64,000 nucleotides of DNA from Ilyobacter polytropus DSM 2926 (GCF_000165505.1 NC_014633.1:806001-870000), one strand, 5' to 3'; positions 34,178 through 43,572 are shown, counted from the stretch's first letter. The notes: a model not told the origin generated them from the letters alone. Numbers and translations are program-made.

Positions 34178-35214
34178 TTATCTCAAATCATAAAAAGTTA
34201 TCTCATTTTTAGACCCTAGCCTCATTGGTGGACCCCATGTTCCTGTTCCTGGAGACACATATATATAGTTATTGTCTACTTTATACAAACCTTTTATATA
34301 TTTGGTTGTAAGTCTCACCAAAAGGTTGAATGGAACTATCTGACCGTAATGAGTATGCCCACTCACAGTTAATTTTATCCTTTTATCACCATGGTCAAGA
34401 GGGATATGGTTCATAAGAATAACAGGTTTGTCATGGGAAAATTCTAAGTCTGATAATACTTCTATAGCCCTATTCTTATCACGTCTATATTTCAACCCTA
34501 CAATCTGAACCCCATGAAAAATATCCACCTCATCTCTCAGTACCTTCACTCTGGAATTTTCAATAATTTCTGAAATTTTATCAGCATCAATATAGTATTC
34601 GTGATTTCCAGTTACAAAGTATGATTTTGCATTTAGTTCCTTCAGTGGCTCAAATTTTCTGTTATAGGTGTATCCTGTGAGACCATATCGCCGGTTATCA
34701 AGACTATATCAGGGTTCATAAGGTTTATCTTCTCTGTTATTGCAGGAAGTCCCTTGGAAGATTCTGACGAAAGGTGGAGGTCACTTATCTGGACAATCTT
34801 TATCTCCTTCCCAAAGTCATCTATTTTTACAGTTTCTACAGATATATTTCTTGCATTGTGAAGAGAATAAATAATCAGTATAAAGGCCATTCCAAAAGCT
34901 GCTAATTCCATATTTTTAAGAGGAATTTTAAAAATTATGCTTAATATTCTAAAGGATATAAGAGATACAAAAGAAAGAAAAAAGACACCCATCAAAATTC
35001 CAGATGCCCTATATAACCACTGGGTTAAAAGATTGTTATTTTTACCTATCAAAATAGTTGCTGGTATGATCATAATAGATGTAAAAAAAGCGAGTATAAA
35101 AAGAAAACTTTTGTTTTTGACATGGAAAAATAAAGCTATCTTTAAAATCACATAAAAATACATGAAAAAATTAACTGTTAATAAAGAGATCAATCCAAAT
35201 ATAAACTTTGGCAT
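34178..35214 (-). pseudogene. Membrane-anchored metallophosphoesterase split by a -1 frameshift
   Basis: Two frames together make one protein of about 345 residues. The first (35214 to 34642) has N-terminal membrane segments and ISDLHLSS plus LITGDMV; the second frame continues with EPLKELNAKSYFVTGNHEYY, then NHIPLDHG and VSGHTHYGQ (34178-34549 and the stretch up to 34657). All metal-binding motifs of the YkuE/YaeI-like metallophosphoesterases are therefore intact once a -1 shift is made at 34651-34657. There the codons read GAA AAT TTG and the -1 frame gives AAA TTT; A-AAT-TTG fits the X-XXY-YYZ slippery pattern. A deleted A in an A-run (real or sequencing error) is the simplest explanation. 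Substrate unknown. Confidence 0.85.
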
Positions 35215-35362
35215 TTTGTCACCTCACTTTTTTATATAAATCACTGATTCGAATATTTACAAAGAACTATGTAACCTACTTATACAAGCTTAAATCCTCC
35301 ATCCTCCAAAGAAAAGCATATTAAAAAACAGGTATGAATTAAGTTTTCTGTCAAAAAATTGG

Positions 35363-35391
35363 TTTACAATATCATTCAAGGGTGCTATAAT
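35363..35391 (+). promoter_or_regulatory. Promoter of the histidine operon
   Basis: TTTACA, 17-nt spacer, TATAAT: a near-consensus sigma-70 promoter, with the leader peptide start about 39 nt downstream. Confidence 0.88.
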
Positions 35392-35429
35392 ACACAAAAC
35401 TTATTAATAATATCTTAGGAGGAAAAGAA

Positions 35430-35477
35430 ATGCTGAGAAAGACTTTTATAGCTTTCCATCACCATCATCACTGCTGA
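35430..35477 (+). CDS. hisL: Histidine operon leader peptide with five consecutive His codons
   Basis: A 15-codon reading frame, MLRKTFIAFHHHHHC, with AGGAGG 6-7 nt before its ATG. The five histidine codons run from 35457 to 35471. It lies between a strong promoter and a terminator followed by hisZ, the arrangement of classical his attenuation: when charged His-tRNA is scarce the ribosome stalls on the His codons and the terminator does not form. The peptide itself is not expected to have another function. Confidence 0.95.
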   Translation: MLRKTFIAFHHHHHC

Positions 35478-35497
35478 CAAGGTTTGTAATCTTTTAT

Positions 35498-35623
35498 GAT
35501 ACAGACCTGTTTCGTGCAACAAAAAACTAGGTTCTGTATCTGGGATGATGATGAAACATTTCTTGAAACTAAGAATTTTTTTAAGAGTACCCGGATGCCA
35601 TAGTGTATCCGGGTATTTTTTTT
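35498..35623 (+). promoter_or_regulatory. Histidine attenuator: alternative hairpins and terminator
   Basis: Directly visible elements are a hairpin of GATACAGACCT (35498-35508) with AGGTTCTGTATC (35529-35540), a GATGATGATG stretch (35544-35553) able to pair with the His-codon CATCATCA (35463-35470), and a terminator TACCCGGAT / ATCCGGGTA (35588-35615) followed by eight T. The exact antiterminator pairing was not computed. Ribosome position on the leader peptide should decide which structure forms. Confidence 0.88.
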
Positions 35624-35634
35624 AGGGGGGGAAT

Positions 35635-36726
35635 ATGAAAAACTACAGAAAAGAAGAAGAATTCGTAATGGACCTTGAAAAGGTCTTTGAATCATATGGA
35701 TATGATAAAATAAGGCTTAATGCCTTTGAAAGGTACGAGACATATTTTGAAAACAAGGATATTATCCGAGAAGGGAATTTATTAAAAATAATCAATCCCA
35801 AGGGTGATCTCTATGTATTAAGACCTGATATGACGCTGCCGGTGGTAAAGTATTTCTCTGATACTCAGGCAAACAGAGGAAAATTTTACTATAATGACAG
35901 CGTATTCCGTACAGATAAAAAAGGTCTTGGCTTTGGTGAAAGAAAACAGGTGGGGATAGAATATCTAGGAGGAGAAAACATCCTTTCAGATGTAGAGGTT
36001 TTAGACCTTGCTGTACAGACCTTAGAAAAACTTGATGAAAACTATCTCTTGTGTATCTCACACACTGAGTTCATCAAAGAGATGGTCAACTCCATATCAG
36101 AAGACCAAGAAATAAGAAACCAGATATTAGATTATTTATATAGAAGGAGCAGCGATCTGGAAAGCTACCTGAATAAATTAGGCGTTGACCAGAAGAAAAT
36201 ATCTCAGGTAACCAAGCTAAATCTTTTCTTCGGAAATTTTGAAAAGGAAAAAGATACTCTCTATGAGATGGCAGTAACTGAGAAACAAAAGAAAATATTA
36301 GAGGACCTTGAAATGATTTTAAAGGCACTCAACAAAAAATATCCTCAAGACAGGATAAAGGTTGATTTTTCAATAAGTGTAGCTCTTGATTATTACAACG
36401 GACTGATCTTCAAAGGTTATATATCTGAAATCAGAAAGCCTATATTAAGTGGCGGAAGATACGATACCCTTGTGAAAAGATTTGGAAAAGACGCCTCTGC
36501 CTTAGGATTTTGTGTGGAGATAGACAATTATTTTGATTCTATAAAAAGAGAAGGTACAAAGATCGATTATCTGTTTCTTTACTCAGATATCGAAAGCGGA
36601 TTCGAAGCCATGGAAAAGGCCAGAGAGATGAGAAAACACGGTAAAACAGTAAGAGTGCTGTCAGAAGATAAGAGTGAGTCTCCTGAAGAGCTAAAAGAAA
36701 AATATTCAATTATTCAGTATTTCTAG
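35635..36726 (+). CDS. hisZ: ATP phosphoribosyltransferase regulatory subunit
   Basis: HisZ is a catalytically inactive relative of histidyl-tRNA synthetase that binds short-form HisG and is needed for its activity and feedback inhibition by histidine. At 363 residues it has the synthetase core: VLRPDMTLPVVKYF near residue 62 and a motif-2-like FRTDKKGLGFGERKQVGIE near residue 90, and SGGRYDTLVKRFG near residue 272. There is no full anticodon-binding domain, which separates it from HisS. Start ATG follows AGGGGGGG. It is the first structural gene after the attenuator and is followed by the short hisG, as expected. Confidence 0.93.
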   Translation: MKNYRKEEEFVMDLEKVFESYGYDKIRLNAFERYETYFENKDIIREGNLLKIINPKGDLYVLRPDMTLPVVKYFSDTQANRGKFYYNDSVFRTDKKGLGFGERKQVGIEYLGGENILSDVEVLDLAVQTLEKLDENYLLCISHTEFIKEMVNSISEDQEIRNQILDYLYRRSSDLESYLNKLGVDQKKISQVTKLNLFFGNFEKEKDTLYEMAVTEKQKKILEDLEMILKALNKKYPQDRIKVDFSISVALDYYNGLIFKGYISEIRKPILSGGRYDTLVKRFGKDASALGFCVEIDNYFDSIKREGTKIDYLFLYSDIESGFEAMEKAREMRKHGKTVRVLSEDKSESPEELKEKYSIIQYF

Positions 36727-36736
36727 GGGGGAATTT

Positions 36737-37354
36737 ATGTATATCAATATAGCTCTGCCTAAGGGCAGATTGGGAAAAAAGTCATATGAACTTTTAAAAA
36801 AAATAGGTTATTCATGTAAAGAACTAGAAGAGGAAAACAGGAAACTTGTATTCACAAGTGAGGAAAACAAGGTAAGATATTTCTGGGTAAAACCAAGTGA
36901 TGTGCCTGTATACGTTGAAAAAGGTATAGCAGACATAGGTGTTGCCGGGGTAGATGTTCTCCTAGAAAGTGAAGCAGATGTTTATGACATGCTCGATCTA
37001 GGTTTTGGAAAATGTTATTTTGCCATAGCGGCTCCAAAGGGATGGAAGAGTACTAACAGAACTCTAAAAATAGCCACAAAATATATCAACTATTCAAGAA
37101 AACATTTTGAAAAAATAGAAAGAAAAGTTGAGCTTATAAAATTAAACGGGTCAGTAGAACTAGCTCCGATTGTAGGACTTTCTGACGCAATTGTAGATAT
37201 CGTAGAAACCGGTGCCACATTAAAAGAAAATAATCTAGAGATAGTAGAAAAATTAGAAGATATAAGTGCAAGGGTAATAGTAAATAAGGTAAATTATAAA
37301 TTTAAAAATGAAACTATAGAAAAAGTACTAGGGGATATGAAGGGGGAGCTTTAA
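36737..37354 (+). CDS. hisG: ATP phosphoribosyltransferase, short form
   Basis: HisG catalyses the first step of histidine synthesis, joining ATP and PRPP. The 205-residue length and lack of the C-terminal regulatory domain mark the short form that works as a hetero-octamer with HisZ. IALPKGRLG opens the protein, GVAGVDVL is near residue 70 and IVDIVETGATLKENNL near residue 153 is the PRPP loop. It lies 10 nt after hisZ and overlaps hisD as TAATG. Confidence 0.95.
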   Translation: MYINIALPKGRLGKKSYELLKKIGYSCKELEEENRKLVFTSEENKVRYFWVKPSDVPVYVEKGIADIGVAGVDVLLESEADVYDMLDLGFGKCYFAIAAPKGWKSTNRTLKIATKYINYSRKHFEKIERKVELIKLNGSVELAPIVGLSDAIVDIVETGATLKENNLEIVEKLEDISARVIVNKVNYKFKNETIEKVLGDMKGEL

Positions 37355-38637
37355 TGAAAATACTCAGAAGTTCAGAGTATGATGCCATAAAGGCTGAAAT
37401 ACTCTCAAGGGGTGATCTCGACTACAAAGATATCAATGTCACTGTAGAAAAGATCGTCAAAAATGTAAAGGAAAACGGAGACAAAGCGGTACTTGGGTAT
37501 ACTGCAAAGTTTGACGGGGCAGAATTAGAAAATATGGAAGTCACAAAAGAAGAGATAGACATAGCATGGGAAAGAACTCCTGAATCTCTTAAAAACGCCC
37601 TCACAGAAGCTGGAAACAGCATAAGGACATTCCATGAAAAACAAAAGAGAAATTCATTTATGGATAACTCATTAAAGGGAAAAATCACCGGTCAGCTTAT
37701 AAACCCTATAGAGAAGGTGGGAATCTATGTCCCTGGAGGAAAGTCTCCATATCCTTCAACTGTACTTATGAATGCCATCCCGGCAAAGGTGGCAGGAGTA
37801 AAAGAACTCACAATGATAACTCCCCCTGGAAAGTCGGGAGAGATAATGGATAATATCCTTGTGGCTGCAAAAATAGCTGGAGTTGACAGGATCTTCAAAA
37901 TAGGGGGAGCCCAGGGAGTTGCTGCTCTAGCTTATGGAACTGAAACAGTACCAAAGGTATACAAGATCACAGGTCCGGGAAATATCTACGTTGCCCTTGC
38001 TAAAAAACAGGTCTATGGAATGGTAGATATCGACATGATAGCAGGACCTAGTGAGATACTAATAATAGCAGACGATACAGCTAATCCAAGATATATCGCT
38101 GCTGATCTACTCTCTCAAGCAGAACACGACGAGCTTGCTTCATCTATACTTGTGACTCCTAGTGAAAAACTGGCAGAGGCAGTATCTAAAGAGGTGGACG
38201 TACAGTTAGCTAAACTTGCTAAAAAAGAGATAGCAGAAAAATCTTTAGAAAATTATGGAAGAATCATAATAACAAAGGATCTAGATGAGGCTATCGATAT
38301 GGCAAACGACATCGCCACAGAACATTTAGAACTAATGGTTGCTGAGCCTTTTTTATACATAAATTCCATTAAAAATGCAGGGGCTATATTTGTGGGTGAA
38401 AACAGTCCTGAACCTTTAGGAGACTACTATGCAGGTCCAAATCACACCCTTCCTACAAACGGTACTTCAAAATTTTCATCTCCTTTATCGGTGGATGATT
38501 TCATAAAAAAGACCTCGGTAATTTACTATTCTAAGGAAGCCTTGAGAGGGGTAAAAGATACTGTACTTGAAATATCAGACAGTGAGGGACTCACAGCTCA
38601 CAGCAATTCTATCAGAATAAGATTTGAGGAGGAGTAA
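37354..38637 (+). CDS. hisD: Histidinol dehydrogenase
   Basis: HisD performs the last two oxidations from histidinol to histidine with NAD and zinc. The 427-residue protein has PGGKSPYPSTVLMNAIPAKV near residue 127, ITGPGNIYVALAKK near residue 206, DMIAGPSEILI near residue 228, AEHDE near residue 256 (zinc region) and YYAGPNHTLPT near residue 352. The start overlaps the hisG stop by one base and hisC begins 2 nt after its end, giving tight translational coupling. Confidence 0.96.
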   Translation: MKILRSSEYDAIKAEILSRGDLDYKDINVTVEKIVKNVKENGDKAVLGYTAKFDGAELENMEVTKEEIDIAWERTPESLKNALTEAGNSIRTFHEKQKRNSFMDNSLKGKITGQLINPIEKVGIYVPGGKSPYPSTVLMNAIPAKVAGVKELTMITPPGKSGEIMDNILVAAKIAGVDRIFKIGGAQGVAALAYGTETVPKVYKITGPGNIYVALAKKQVYGMVDIDMIAGPSEILIIADDTANPRYIAADLLSQAEHDELASSILVTPSEKLAEAVSKEVDVQLAKLAKKEIAEKSLENYGRIIITKDLDEAIDMANDIATEHLELMVAEPFLYINSIKNAGAIFVGENSPEPLGDYYAGPNHTLPTNGTSKFSSPLSVDDFIKKTSVIYYSKEALRGVKDTVLEISDSEGLTAHSNSIRIRFEEE

Positions 38638-38639
38638 TC

Positions 38640-39689
38640 ATGAAGTTTTGGAGTAATATTACCAAGAGTCTGACTCCCTATGTACCTGGAGAACAGCTCA
38701 ATGAAACTGATATAGTAAAATTAAATACAAACGAAAATCCATTTCCGCCCTCTCCTAAGGTTTTAGAGAGTATACAAGATGCCATCGGATCTCAGCTGAA
38801 AAAATATCCCGATCCTGAAAGCACTAAATTAAAAGATGCCATCGGAGATTTCTATAAGATAGAGTCTGAAAATGTCTTTGTGGGAAATGGATCTGATGAG
38901 GTTTTAGCCCATGTATTCATGGCCTTTTTCAAAGATAAAAAACTTTATTTTCCAAATATCACATACAGCTTTTATCCTGTATACTGCGGTCTTTATGAGA
39001 TAGACTATCAGCCTATCTCTTTAAACTATAAATTCCAAATGGAAACAGAAGACTACTTAGGACTAGACGGAAACATTATATTCCCAAATCCAAATGCTCC
39101 TACAGGTATAGAGGTTGAATTATCTACTATAGAAGAGATACTTATAAAGAATCCAGACAACCTTGTAGTTGTAGATGAAGCCTATGTTGATTTCGGCGGA
39201 AAGTCGGCAGTAGAACTTATAGGCAAATACAAAAATCTTCTTATTGTCCAGACTTTTTCAAAATCAAGATCTCTTGCCGGTATGAGAGTAGGATTTGCCA
39301 TAGGAGATACAGAACTTATAGAGGGCCTTGTTAGGGTAAAAGATTCCTTTAACTCTTATCCCCTAGACAGACTTGCTCAGGCTGCAGGAGAAGCAGCTAT
39401 AAAGGACAGAGAATATTTTGAATATACATGCAGTGAGATAATAAAAAACAGAGAATGGACAGTGGCAGAACTTGAAAAGAGAGGTATAGAGGTACTTCCA
39501 TCTACAGCAAACTTTATATTTGCAAAGGTAGAAAATGCTGAAAATATATATGCGGAACTAAAATCTAGAAAGGTTCTTGTAAGATACTTTAAAAAACCTC
39601 TTATAAATAGCTATCTCAGAATTTCCATAGGAACAAAGGAAGAGATGGAAAAGCTGATAAAAAACATAGATCAGATTATGGGGGTGTAA
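38640..39689 (+). CDS. hisC: Histidinol-phosphate aminotransferase
   Basis: A class I/II PLP aminotransferase of 349 residues converting imidazole-acetol phosphate to histidinol phosphate. LNTNENPFPPSP is near residue 28, NPNAPTG near residue 149, VVDEAYVDF near residue 178 and VQTFSKSRSLAGMRVG near residue 202 carries the PLP lysine. Context inside the his operon separates it from related aromatic or aspartate aminotransferases. Start ATG follows GAGGAGG, which lies in the end of hisD. Confidence 0.95.
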   Translation: MKFWSNITKSLTPYVPGEQLNETDIVKLNTNENPFPPSPKVLESIQDAIGSQLKKYPDPESTKLKDAIGDFYKIESENVFVGNGSDEVLAHVFMAFFKDKKLYFPNITYSFYPVYCGLYEIDYQPISLNYKFQMETEDYLGLDGNIIFPNPNAPTGIEVELSTIEEILIKNPDNLVVVDEAYVDFGGKSAVELIGKYKNLLIVQTFSKSRSLAGMRVGFAIGDTELIEGLVRVKDSFNSYPLDRLAQAAGEAAIKDREYFEYTCSEIIKNREWTVAELEKRGIEVLPSTANFIFAKVENAENIYAELKSRKVLVRYFKKPLINSYLRISIGTKEEMEKLIKNIDQIMGV

Positions 39690-39691
39690 GT

Positions 39692-40276
39692 GTGAGAACA
39701 GGTCAGGTAATGAGAAACACAAAAGAAACCAATATAGAGCTCGAGTTAAATCTTGACGGAACTGGAAAATACGACATCTCAACAGGTGTGGGTTTTTTTG
39801 ATCATATGATGGAGCTTTTTACAAGACACGGTTTATTTGATATAAAGCTAAAAGTAAAGGGAGACACCTATATCGACTGCCATCACTCGGTAGAAGATGC
39901 AGGAATCGCACTAGGTAAGGCTTTTAAAGATGCTCTCGGGGATATGAAGGGAATAAAAAGATATGGAAGTTTTTATCTTCCTATGGATGAAACCCTGACT
40001 CTAAGTGCAGTGGACATAAGTGGAAGGTCCTATCTTTATATGGATCCTATCCCTGATAAAAGAGTGGGAGATATGGAGAGTGAGATGGTAAAGGAATTTT
40101 TTTGGGGTTTTGTAAGAAATGCCGGGATAACACTTCATATAAAGCTTATTCACGGGGAGAATACTCATCATATAATAGAGAGTATATTTAAAGGTGTAGC
40201 CCGAGCTTTGGATCAGGCTGTGACTATAGATAGCAGAACTATAGGGGAGATCCCTTCTACAAAAGGAGTGATATAA
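39692..40276 (+). CDS. hisB: Imidazoleglycerol-phosphate dehydratase
   Basis: The monofunctional dehydratase of 194 residues; the phosphatase domain found in enterobacterial HisB is absent, so histidinol phosphatase must be encoded elsewhere. GVGFFDHMMELFTRHGLFDI near residue 31 and YIDCHHSVEDAGI near residue 62 give the manganese ligands; a second ligand set is HIIES near residue 150 with SIFKGVARALDQA. The start is GTG, 7 nt after GGGGG; an ATG six codons later is a weaker alternative. Confidence 0.95.
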   Translation: MRTGQVMRNTKETNIELELNLDGTGKYDISTGVGFFDHMMELFTRHGLFDIKLKVKGDTYIDCHHSVEDAGIALGKAFKDALGDMKGIKRYGSFYLPMDETLTLSAVDISGRSYLYMDPIPDKRVGDMESEMVKEFFWGFVRNAGITLHIKLIHGENTHHIIESIFKGVARALDQAVTIDSRTIGEIPSTKGVI

Positions 40277-40277
40277 T

Positions 40278-40892
40278 ATGATCGCAATTATAGATTACGG
40301 TGTGGGAAATATTCACTCTGTTATGAGTGCCTTAAATAAACTTAATATCGAAAATATTTTGACTGCCGATCCTGAGATAATAAAAAAAGCCGATGGAATA
40401 CTTCTTCCTGGGGTGGGTGCATTTAGAGATGCCATAAAAAGTCTCGAAGATACGGGTCTGGTTCCCCTCATAAAAGATTGTGTGGCTGAGGGTAAGCCAT
40501 TGCTCGGAATCTGTCTGGGTATGCAGCTGCTATATGAAAAAAGTTTTGAAGACGGAGAATATGAAGGTCTTGGGCTACTAAAAGGAGAAGTTATATCTTT
40601 TAAATCCCGTATATCTGAGGATTTGAAAATACCCCATATGGGATGGAATAGATTAAATGTAAAAAAAGATTCTCAACTTTTTAAGTATCTAGGAGAGGAT
40701 GAATTTGTATATTATGTACACAGCTATTATGCTAGCGGGAAAAGTGAAGACTTACTGGCGTCTAGCGAGTATGGTATAGAGGTTCCAGGGGTAGTGGGAC
40801 ACGGAAATATAATGGGGATGCAGTTCCACCCTGAAAAAAGTAGCAGTACAGGATTAAAACTATTAAAAGCATTTGGGGAGATGGTGAAATGA
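40278..40892 (+). CDS. hisH: Imidazole glycerol phosphate synthase, glutaminase subunit
   Basis: HisH releases ammonia from glutamine and channels it to HisF. The 204-residue class I glutamine amidotransferase has IIDYGVGNIHS at the N terminus, GICLGMQLLY with the nucleophilic cysteine near residue 79 and MQFHPEKSS with the catalytic His-Glu near residue 184. Its end overlaps hisA by 4 nt (ATGA). Confidence 0.96.
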   Translation: MIAIIDYGVGNIHSVMSALNKLNIENILTADPEIIKKADGILLPGVGAFRDAIKSLEDTGLVPLIKDCVAEGKPLLGICLGMQLLYEKSFEDGEYEGLGLLKGEVISFKSRISEDLKIPHMGWNRLNVKKDSQLFKYLGEDEFVYYVHSYYASGKSEDLLASSEYGIEVPGVVGHGNIMGMQFHPEKSSSTGLKLLKAFGEMVK

Positions 40893-41587
40893 TAATTTTT
40901 CCGGCAATAGATCTAAAAGACGGAAAGGCAGTGAGACTGAGCAAGGGGGACTTCAACAGAGTTGACGTTTTTTCAGACAAACCATGGGAAGTTGCAAAGG
41001 GTTTTGAAGAAAAAGGTGCAGAGTGGATACACCTTGTAGACTTAGATGGTGCAAAAGATGGGGAAAATAAAAATCTTGATGTAATAAAAAAAATAAGAGA
41101 AGTGGTAAATGTAAAACTTCAGCTAGGAGGAGGAATAAGAACCCTTGAAACTGCTGAAATGCTTTTAAACATGGGAATAGACAGAATAATTTTGGGAACA
41201 GCAGCAATTGAAAATCCAGATTTGCTGAAAGTCCTTGTTGAAAAATATAAAGAGAAGATAGCTGTATCTGTAGATGAAAAAAATGGAAAGGCCGCTACAA
41301 AAGGATGGCTTGAAGAAAGCAGCATCGATGCATTTGATCTTTGTAAATCCCTAAAAGAAATAGGGGTAAAAACAATAATCTATACAGATATATCAAAAGA
41401 CGGGATGATGGCCGGACCAAACTTTGATGCCTATGTGAAAATAAATAAACTTGGGGTAGATGTAATAGCCTCTGGAGGAGTAAGTGCTCCTGAAGATATA
41501 GCGGTCTTGAGAAAAGCCGATATTTACGGAGCTATAGTTGGAAAAGCTATATATTTAGGTAAGATAAAACTTGAAGAAGTGCTTTAG
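40889..41587 (+). CDS. hisA: Phosphoribosylformimino-5-aminoimidazole carboxamide ribotide isomerase
   Basis: A TIM-barrel isomerase of 232 residues. IIFPAIDLKDGKAVRLSKGD carries the first catalytic aspartate, LQLGGGIR near residue 75 and YTDISKDGMMAGP near residue 163 carry the phosphate sites and second aspartate, and IASGGV near residue 195 completes it. The overlap with hisH and the 9-nt gap to hisF fit a single transcript. Confidence 0.96.
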   Translation: MIIFPAIDLKDGKAVRLSKGDFNRVDVFSDKPWEVAKGFEEKGAEWIHLVDLDGAKDGENKNLDVIKKIREVVNVKLQLGGGIRTLETAEMLLNMGIDRIILGTAAIENPDLLKVLVEKYKEKIAVSVDEKNGKAATKGWLEESSIDAFDLCKSLKEIGVKTIIYTDISKDGMMAGPNFDAYVKINKLGVDVIASGGVSAPEDIAVLRKADIYGAIVGKAIYLGKIKLEEVL

Positions 41588-41596
41588 GAGGTAATT

Positions 41597-42355
41597 ATGA
41601 TAACCAAGAGAATTATCCCGTGTTTAGATGTAAGAAATGGTCAGGTGGTTAAGGGGGTCAACTTTGAAGGAGTCAGAGATATTGATAATCCTGTAAACCT
41701 TGCCGAAATGTACAACGAGATGGGAGCCGACGAACTGGTTTTTTATGATATAACTGCCACCAATGAAGGAAGAGAGCTTTTCAGTGATATCGTAGAGCAG
41801 GTGGCAAATGAAGTATTTATACCGCTTACAGTGGGAGGGGGTATAAATACTTTGCAGGACTTTGACAGGGTTTTAAAAGCCGGGGCGGACAAAGTAAGTG
41901 TGAACTCAGGAGCTATAAAAAATCCTGAGCTTATAAGAGAAGCTGCACTAAAGTACGGTAATCAATGTGTAGTCCTATCTGTAGATATAAAAAGAGTAAA
42001 TGGAATCTTCAAAGTTTTTTTAAACGGTGGAAGAAAGGAAACTGATCTAGAAGCCATAGAATGGATAAAATATGGATGCAGTCTCGGAGCTGGAGAAGTA
42101 GTGGTAAACAGTATAGACACCGACGGGGTAAAAGGCGGATTCGACTTAGAACTTCTAAAGGCTGTGGGAGATGTTGTAGACGTCCCTGTAATTGCCTCAG
42201 GAGGAGCTGGAAAAATGGAGGATTTCAAGATACTTTTTGAAAAACTTCCAAAAATAGATGCAGGTCTTGCAGCCTCTATTTTCCACTTTGGAGAGGTAAA
42301 AATACCTGATCTCAAGAAATACTTGAAAGAACAGGGAATCGAAATCAGAATATAA
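41597..42355 (+). CDS. hisF: Imidazole glycerol phosphate synthase, cyclase subunit
   Basis: HisF uses ammonia from HisH to close the imidazole ring, releasing AICAR. The 252-residue TIM barrel starts [18 protein letters not shown] (catalytic Asp11), with [13 protein letters not shown] near residue 46, VGGGIN near residue 81, [16 protein letters not shown] near residue 170 and [11 protein letters not shown] near residue 200. Start ATG follows AGGAGG. Confidence 0.97.
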   Translation: MITKRIIPCLDVRNGQVVKGVNFEGVRDIDNPVNLAEMYNEMGADELVFYDITATNEGRELFSDIVEQVANEVFIPLTVGGGINTLQDFDRVLKAGADKVSVNSGAIKNPELIREAALKYGNQCVVLSVDIKRVNGIFKVFLNGGRKETDLEAIEWIKYGCSLGAGEVVVNSIDTDGVKGGFDLELLKAVGDVVDVPVIASGGAGKMEDFKILFEKLPKIDAGLAASIFHFGEVKIPDLKKYLKEQGIEIRI

Positions 42356-42371
42356 ATTTGGGGGAATAAAA

Positions 42372-42980
42372 ATGGATAATATCAAATTTGATGAAAAAGG
42401 ACTGATACCTGCAATAATACAAGACAGTACAAGCGGACAGGTATTGATGCTGGCATATATGAACGAAGAAAGCTATAAAAAAACCATCGAAACAAAACAG
42501 ACATGGTTTTATTCTAGAAGCAGAAAAGAACTCTGGAATAAAGGAGCTACCTCTGGTAATACCCAGACAGTAAAGGAACTTTCCTACGACTGCGACGGAG
42601 ATACTCTTCTTATAAAAGTCGACCAAAAAGGCCCTGCATGTCACACTGGGGAAAAGTCATGTTTTTTCAACAGGGTAACTGAAGAAAAAAATATGAGCCT
42701 TGGAGAGATTCTAGGAGCTCTTGATGATATACTGAAAGACAGAAAGGCCAACCCTGTAGAGGGTTCTTACACTACTTACCTCTATACAGAGGGAGTGGAC
42801 AAGATCCTTAAAAAGGTAGGAGAAGAAAGCGCTGAAGTAATTATCGCCGCTAAAAATCCTGACAGATCTGAACTTGTTTATGAAGCAAGTGACCTTATCT
42901 ATCACCTGCTGGTACTTTTGAACGAACGTGGGGTAGAATTAGACGAAATAACAACACAGCTTACAGGAAGAATGAAATAA
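42372..42980 (+). CDS. hisIE: Bifunctional phosphoribosyl-AMP cyclohydrolase / phosphoribosyl-ATP pyrophosphatase
   Basis: A natural HisI-HisE fusion of 202 residues for steps 2 and 3 of the pathway. The HisI part (1 to about 110) shows [20 protein letters not shown] near residue 44, DCDGDTLL and the zinc-binding [11 protein letters not shown] near residue 96; the HisE part has [14 protein letters not shown] near residue 153 and [13 protein letters not shown]. It is the last gene of the operon and is followed by a terminator. With it, every pathway step except histidinol-phosphate phosphatase is present here. Confidence 0.96.
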   Translation: MDNIKFDEKGLIPAIIQDSTSGQVLMLAYMNEESYKKTIETKQTWFYSRSRKELWNKGATSGNTQTVKELSYDCDGDTLLIKVDQKGPACHTGEKSCFFNRVTEEKNMSLGEILGALDDILKDRKANPVEGSYTTYLYTEGVDKILKKVGEESAEVIIAAKNPDRSELVYEASDLIYHLLVLLNERGVELDEITTQLTGRMK

Positions 42981-42991
42981 AATTTCAAATA

Positions 42992-43020
42992 AACTGCCAG
43001 ATTTATTCTGGTGGTTTTTT
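42992..43020 (+). terminator. Terminator of the histidine operon
   Basis: ACTGCCAGA and TCTGGTGGT pair (with two G-T wobbles) around a short loop, followed by TTTTTT. Confidence 0.85.
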
Positions 43021-43108
43021 ATTTTTTGTGAAACTAACTACCTAAAAGTACAAATTAAAAAATAGTTTTTCAAATTTTAAATATATCTGATAGATTTCAG
43101 AAGAGGTT

Positions 43109-43136
43109 TTGAAACAAAGAATAATATTTTTATAAG
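43109..43136 (+). promoter_or_regulatory. Candidate promoter for the VOC protein gene
   Basis: TTGAAA, 16-nt spacer, TATAAG, about 60 nt before the ATG at 43198. Confidence 0.5.
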
Positions 43137-43197
43137 AGGAATTTTCCCAGAGAAAGCTAAAAACTATTATAAGAACTTAATATTAAAGGAGGTTGTC

Positions 43198-43572
43198 ATG
43201 GCTACTATTACTCATTTTCAAATTCCTGCTGAGGACATACAACGAGCAAAAAAATTTTATCAAGAGTTGTTTGGATGGAAAATTGAAAAGGTTCCAGGTG
43301 ATCTTCAATATTATTTCATAGAAACCACTGATGCTGATGGAACTATAGGAGTCGGCGGTGGAATAATGAAAAGAGAAACTCCTGAAGAACAGATAACTAA
43401 TTTTATAGGGGTTTCTTCTATCAATGAATGTTGCCCTAAAATAGTCGCTCTCGGTGGAAAAATCCTTCAGCCTAAGTCACCTGTTGTTAACTGGGGCTAT
43501 TTTGCAATTTTCTGTGATACAGAAAATAATATATTCGGCTTATGGGAAGACGATAAAGATGCAACAATGTAG
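43198..43572 (+). CDS. VOC (glyoxalase/bleomycin-resistance) family protein
   Basis: A 124-residue single-unit VOC protein: ITHFQIPAEDIQRAKKFYQELFGW at the N terminus (given in part), GVGGGIMKR in the middle, WGYFAIFCDTENNIFGLWED at the C terminus. The metal ligands appear as His5 and Glu near the end of the last strand. Family members are glyoxalases, dioxygenases or antibiotic-binding proteins; no more precise call is possible. Start ATG follows AAAGGAGG. The cyclic-nucleotide-domain gene follows after 63 nt and may be cotranscribed. Confidence 0.85.
   Translation: MATITHFQIPAEDIQRAKKFYQELFGWKIEKVPGDLQYYFIETTDADGTIGVGGGIMKRETPEEQITNFIGVSSINECCPKIVALGGKILQPKSPVVNWGYFAIFCDTENNIFGLWEDDKDATM

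Noticed and set aside
35468-35695. 75-codon minus-strand frame across the his leader
   Set aside because: It is antisense to the leader peptide, attenuator and hisZ start, which fully explain the sequence.
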